Origin: Acidobacteriota bacterium | GTDB lineage: Bacteria; Acidobacteriota; Terriglobia; 20CM-2-55-15 | DNA length: 8,013 bases | NCBI GenBank assembly: GCA_003222755.1 | Contig: QHXA01000482.1 | Location: 1-8,013 of the forward strand | Reading direction: 5' to 3' | In this document: positions 5,991 to 8,013 of the stretch, piece after piece | How positions within the stretch are numbered: position 1 is the first letter of the stretch | Layout of the letters: each line of letters starts with the position of its first letter | Translations under genes and position numbers: made by a program | Notes under the pieces: model-generated | Seen by the model: only the letters and a program-made list of their open reading frames with translations | Database searches by the model: none | What the model was told of the DNA's origin: nothing

Positions 5991-6842
5991 CTATGTCTCG
6001 CGAAGCACAGGATACAGCGTCTCGGCCGTGCCGGAAAATATCCATTCACGGTCGCGTGCGGGCAGAAATGAAAGCGTCTCCTCGGCGAGCTTGACGAGAT
6101 CGGGAAGCGATTTCTCGGACGCAGGATAATTCGAGCCCCAGACGATGCGATTAGCGCCAAAATCGGAGGCGAGCTTGCCGAAAAACGTTTCGGGCGTGGC
6201 TTTGCCTTGGCGTGCCCCCACGAGATTACGCTCGGTCACCTTGAGGTACACGTTGGGATACATGACGAGAGACCAGAGACTCTCGGCGCCGATGTACGGC
6301 GGGCCGTCTTCCTGTTGCGGCCGCGCCAGATGATCGAGGATCACGCGCAACTTCGGAAACCGCTTCAGCACAGCCGTCACCTGCGGAATGCCTTTGGCGG
6401 TCATTTGCAGACAGACGGGAAGATTCTTTTCCTCGGCCAATGCCCAAGCGGGAAGTGAACGCGGGTCGTCCAGCCAATCCGCCTGGCCCGGCATAGTACT
6501 GCCCGTGGTGAACAGGCGCATGCCGGTGAGTCCGCGGGCCATCCAGTAGATCATCTTCTCGCGCGCGTCGGGCGCGAGTACATCGCACGAAAACACGCCC
6601 GTGAAGCGTTCGGGATGCGCCGCCACCGCGTCTGCTACGTAGGAATTGTCGTGCCCGTAGCAGGTCGAGGCCTGCACCAGCGCCGATTTCACGATGCCCG
6701 CCGCATCCATAGCCGCGATCATTTTGTCGTAGGGCACGGGACGCTCGCGCGACCAGTCGGACTGATGGCCGCCGATGGGCGCGCGCGGATAGCGCGTTTC
6801 GTCCGTCGAGATCACATGCGGATGGGTGTCGATGATGCGCAA
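5991..6842 (-). CDS. Amidohydrolase_2 family metal-type hydrolase (lactonase/decarboxylase-like)
   Basis: A 283-residue TIM-barrel hydrolase of the PF04909 type, the family of 2-pyrone-4,6-dicarboxylate lactonase, 4-sulfomuconolactone hydrolase and related decarboxylases. It opens with RIIDTHPHV (His7 and His9, the barrel-strand-1 HxH), then VQASTCYGHDNSYV (57-69), ILDHLARP with His171, and near the end IVWGSNYPASE. In that last motif the usual catalytic Asp (GTDWP/GSDFP) is Asn238. A subset of the family appears to have Asn here, so this may mark a branch rather than inactivation. The start is TTG at 6840-6842: an in-frame TAA lies six bases upstream and no ATG fits. A GAGGG lies about 13 bases before it. 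It follows the SH3-like gene after 6 bp and precedes the 47-aa remnant by 3 bp, so it is probably cotranscribed. Likely role: cytoplasmic hydrolysis of an aromatic-catabolism intermediate imported by the transporter. Confidence 0.85.
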   Translation of the reverse strand: MRIIDTHPHVISTDETRYPRAPIGGHQSDWSRERPVPYDKMIAAMDAAGIVKSALVQASTCYGHDNSYVADAVAAHPERFTGVFSCDVLAPDAREKMIYWMARGLTGMRLFTTGSTMPGQADWLDDPRSLPAWALAEEKNLPVCLQMTAKGIPQVTAVLKRFPKLRVILDHLARPQQEDGPPYIGAESLWSLVMYPNVYLKVTERNLVGARQGKATPETFFGKLASDFGANRIVWGSNYPASEKSLPDLVKLAEETLSFLPARDREWIFSGTAETLYPVLRET

Positions 6843-6848
6843 TGGTTA

Positions 6849-7061
6849 TTATGGACCCTCAGTAGCCGCTGAAACGCGCGTCAATTGAAATCCGAGAAAA
6901 TGCCTTCGAACGCCATTTCTGAATTCCACTTCGCACTCGGACAAATGAATGACTCCTGCTTGCCGCTCCTCAATCGCAACGATAACGCCGTTGGCTCCTG
7001 CATATTCTGACGCCAGAGTCTCCGATACCCGGACTCGATCGCCGATCTTCAGGGTCTTCAC
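6849..7061 (-). CDS. Small SH3-like (KOW-like) beta-barrel protein, copy A
   Basis: A 70-residue protein starting KTLKIGDRVRVSE, followed by GANGVIVAIEE and ending CEVEFRNGVRRHFLGFQLTR. The pattern hydrophobic-GDRVRV, G-x-x-G-x-I, an EVEF-like strand, F-x-x-QL-x-RV is that of very small SH3-like or KOW-like barrels, often linked to binding of protein or nucleic acid. No specific function can be given. The GTG start (7059-7061) overlaps the TGA of the preceding receiver fragment as GTGA, an arrangement typical of translational coupling. It ends in a double stop (TAATAA) 6 bp before the amidohydrolase start. A related 67-residue protein lies divergently at 7286-7489. The last residues (SAATEGP) do not match the paralogue and may be junction sequence. 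Confidence 0.7.
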   Translation of the reverse strand: MKTLKIGDRVRVSETLASEYAGANGVIVAIEERQAGVIHLSECEVEFRNGVRRHFLGFQLTRVSAATEGP

Positions 7062-7204
7062 ACTTCACGCTCCCGACTCTTCCGAAACTTTCCCGCAGTG
7101 CGGGTCAGGTCGCTGGGTCCGATCGGCTTGGTAAGGTGGAGGTCATAACCCGCTGCTCGAGTGACACGGCCTGCTGACGCTCTCGCCCTGGCAAGTTCCG
7201 CCAT
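7058..7204 (-). pseudogene. C-terminal fragment of a response-regulator receiver domain
   Basis: Reading the minus strand from ATG 7202-7204 (or GTG 7208-7210) gives 48-50 residues: an Ala/Arg-rich helix, then AAGYDLHLTKPIGPSDLTRT and a basic tail to TGA at 7058-7060. AGYDLHLTKPI is the beta-5 segment of a CheY-like receiver, with the conserved Lys26 that contacts the phosphoryl group, followed by alpha-5. The DD pair, the phospho-Asp and the Thr/Ser strand are missing, and an in-frame TGA lies about six codons before the GTG, so this is a truncated gene. Receiver proteins with this ending are frequent as single-domain regulators or as the tail of hybrid histidine kinases. The stop overlaps the GTG of the SH3-like gene by 4 bp. 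It is a different receiver subtype from the one at 7662. Confidence 0.6.
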
Positions 7205-7250
7205 CTTCACGTCTGGGGGGCGCGGGTGTCACGGTCAACAGAAACGATGG

Positions 7251-7280
7251 TTGACTGGCCGCCGAGAATCCGCTCGTAAT
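7251..7280 (+). promoter_or_regulatory. Candidate promoter of the second SH3-like gene, leaderless
   Basis: TTGACT at 7251-7256 (5 of 6 to consensus) is followed after 18 bp by CGTAAT at 7275-7280 (4 of 6). The ATG of the gene starts only 6 bases past the -10 box, so the message would begin at or within a base or two of the start codon. No Shine-Dalgarno sequence precedes it. The kinase gene has a similar arrangement. Confidence 0.45.
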
Positions 7281-7285
7281 CATGT

Positions 7286-7489
7286 ATGACACGTTTCAAG
7301 GTCGGAGACCGCGTTAAAATCCTGCCAGTCGTTGCGACACCTTTCGTCGGCTTGGAGGGGACCATACATGAAGTTCTGCCTCACGACCGAAACATCACAA
7401 CCCTTGATCGCTATACCGTTGTTTTTGAGTGGGGAGAGAAGCAGTCGTTCTATGACGCTCAGTTGGCCCGCGTCGAAATACAGAAATAG
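7286..7489 (+). CDS. Small SH3-like (KOW-like) beta-barrel protein, copy B
   Basis: A 67-residue protein beginning TRFKVGDRVKILPVVATPF, then GLEGTIHEVL, and ending in a YTVVFEWGEKQSFYDAQLAR stretch before VEIQK. It shares with the minus-strand protein at 6849-7061 the order hydrophobic-GDRVxx, G-x-x-G-x-I, V-x-F-x-x-G, F-x-x-x-QL-x-RV at the same spacing, so the two are diverged paralogues of a single-barrel SH3-like family. The start at ATG 7286 fits the GDRV motif position (residue 7) and the promoter directly upstream; another ATG at 7282 is out of frame. The gene stands divergently from the RR fragment/SH3-like/amidohydrolase row and is followed 172 bp later by a receiver-domain gene. Function unknown; a nucleic-acid or protein contact role is only inferred from fold. 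Confidence 0.72.
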   Translation: MTRFKVGDRVKILPVVATPFVGLEGTIHEVLPHDRNITTLDRYTVVFEWGEKQSFYDAQLARVEIQK

Positions 7490-7661
7490 CGAGGCCCCTC
7501 GGACCAACAGTAGCGATTTCCAAGATGAAGTGCCCGCAACATTGCACCTGTGCGAGAATCCCCGCGCCGAATAAAACATGATGTGTCTGCAAGGAGTTAG
7601 CGAAGGAACCTAGCCTGCTTAGCGTCGTCGGCTTCCACCTTATATATAGGGGTTGAAAAAT

Positions 7662-8013
7662 TTGCTGAATGAAGTTGTTAAGCTGCTCCTCGTCGATGAT
7701 GAAGAACGGAACCTCGACGCTCTTGAAGCCATACTGGAATCCAGTGGTTGCGGCTTTGTCCGCGCACGGTCTGCCAATGAGGCGCTGCTCGCTCTCCTTC
7801 ATAACCAATTCGCGGCGATCATCCTGGACATCAAAATGCCGGGTACGAACGGCCTCGAACTCGCCCAACTGATCAAAGCACGCAAGCGGAACCAGCACGT
7901 GCCGATTCTCTTCCTTACCGCACATACGCTTGATGAGAAGGACGTACTTCAGGCATATGGCGTGGGCGGGGTTGACTACCTGAATAAGCCGATCAATCCG
8001 GATATTCTCCGAT
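7662..8013 (+). CDS. Response regulator, N-terminal receiver domain (runs off the window)
   Basis: The frame is open from TTG 7662 to the window end (117 codons). It encodes a complete-looking CheY-like receiver: acidic pocket VDDEE (Asp12, Asp13), phospho-acceptor Asp56 in IILDIKMPGTNG, Thr86 in ILFLTAHTLDEKD, and Lys109 in VDYLNKPI. All key residues are present, so it should be phosphorylated. The FLTAH...VDYLNKPI style is common where a receiver leads a longer multi-domain protein such as a hybrid kinase, PAS or HD-GYP protein, so output domains may follow outside the window. No ATG fits. TTG 7662 has AGGGG (7648-7652) nine bases upstream. TTG 7653 is an alternative but lies directly against the AGGGG. 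An in-frame TAG at 7647-7649 rules out earlier starts. A TATATATA tract (7640-7647) may contribute to a promoter. The 172 bases between 7489 and 7662 show no gene. Confidence 0.85.
   Translation, partial: MLNEVVKLLLVDDEERNLDALEAILESSGCGFVRARSANEALLALLHNQFAAIILDIKMPGTNGLELAQLIKARKRNQHVPILFLTAHTLDEKDVLQAYGVGGVDYLNKPINPDILR

Noticed and set aside
7205..7285. Minus-strand open stretch reading DYERILGGQSTIVSVDRDT before a TGA
   Set aside because: It looks protein-like but is short, partly antisense to the second SH3-like gene's promoter and start, and I recognise no family; it may be chance or a frameshifted piece of the receiver gene.
7395..7925. Minus-strand open frame of 176 codons at the right end
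   Set aside because: It is antisense to the receiver domain beginning at 7662, whose phosphorylation-site residues are all present on the plus strand.
1..8013. Search for a complete mobile element, CRISPR array, tRNA, rRNA, toxin-antitoxin or defence system
   Set aside because: No transposase or integrase motif, regularly spaced repeats, cloverleaf or rRNA-like segment was recognised; the fragmentation has no visible mobile-element cause within the window.

Overview
The window looks like an accessory, partly decayed stretch of a chromosome from an Acidobacteria-type organism (Solibacter/Bryobacter-like). Two features point there: a Ser/Thr protein kinase fused through one membrane segment to a TolB/PD40-type beta-propeller, and downstream remnants resembling large exported proteins common in that phylum. 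The assignment rests on recognition of sequence style, not on a search.

Layout. (1) 1-125: upstream region with a perfect 12-bp palindrome and a consensus TATAAT box very close to the kinase start. (2) 126-2831 (+): intact membrane kinase-propeller protein. (3) 2832-3155: no gene seen; a perfect 10-bp hairpin sits just past the stop of the next minus-strand fragment. (4) 3156-4416: graveyard. It holds a minus-strand C-terminal fragment with an HEVGH zinc-peptidase motif, abutting head-to-head a headless, frameshifted plus-strand propeller remnant, followed by the C-terminal domain of another large protein. (5) About 4462-4545 (+): orphan scrap of a response-regulator receiver domain around the phospho-acceptor Asp. 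(6) 4552-7204 (-): a tightly packed gene row, read from high to low coordinates: receiver C-terminal scrap, 70-aa SH3-like mini-protein, amidohydrolase_2 enzyme, 47-aa remnant resembling a substrate-binding/decarboxylase protein, and a DctA-type transporter. Gaps are 3-6 bp or 4-bp stop/start overlaps. (7) 7286-7489 (+): a second SH3-like mini-protein, divergent from the first, with its own promoter. (8) 7662-8013 (+): a response-regulator receiver domain running off the window.

How it fits together. The amidohydrolase, the 47-aa remnant and the transporter form a small catabolic cassette (uptake and ring or lactone hydrolysis of a carboxylate) that looks G+C-richer than its surroundings and may be acquired. 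The transporter lacks the arginine that reads the substrate carboxylate in this family, so its substrate is probably not a standard C4-dicarboxylate. Around the cassette, receiver pieces and SH3-like mini-genes occur twice in opposite orientation, suggesting a signalling locus broken up by insertion and deletion.

No intact new defence or mobile system is visible: no transposase, integrase, CRISPR array, tRNA or rRNA was recognised. The most distinctive points are the binding-site substitutions in the transporter, the paired SH3-like/receiver genes, and the repeated pattern of genes keeping their ends and overlaps while their middles or heads are gone.
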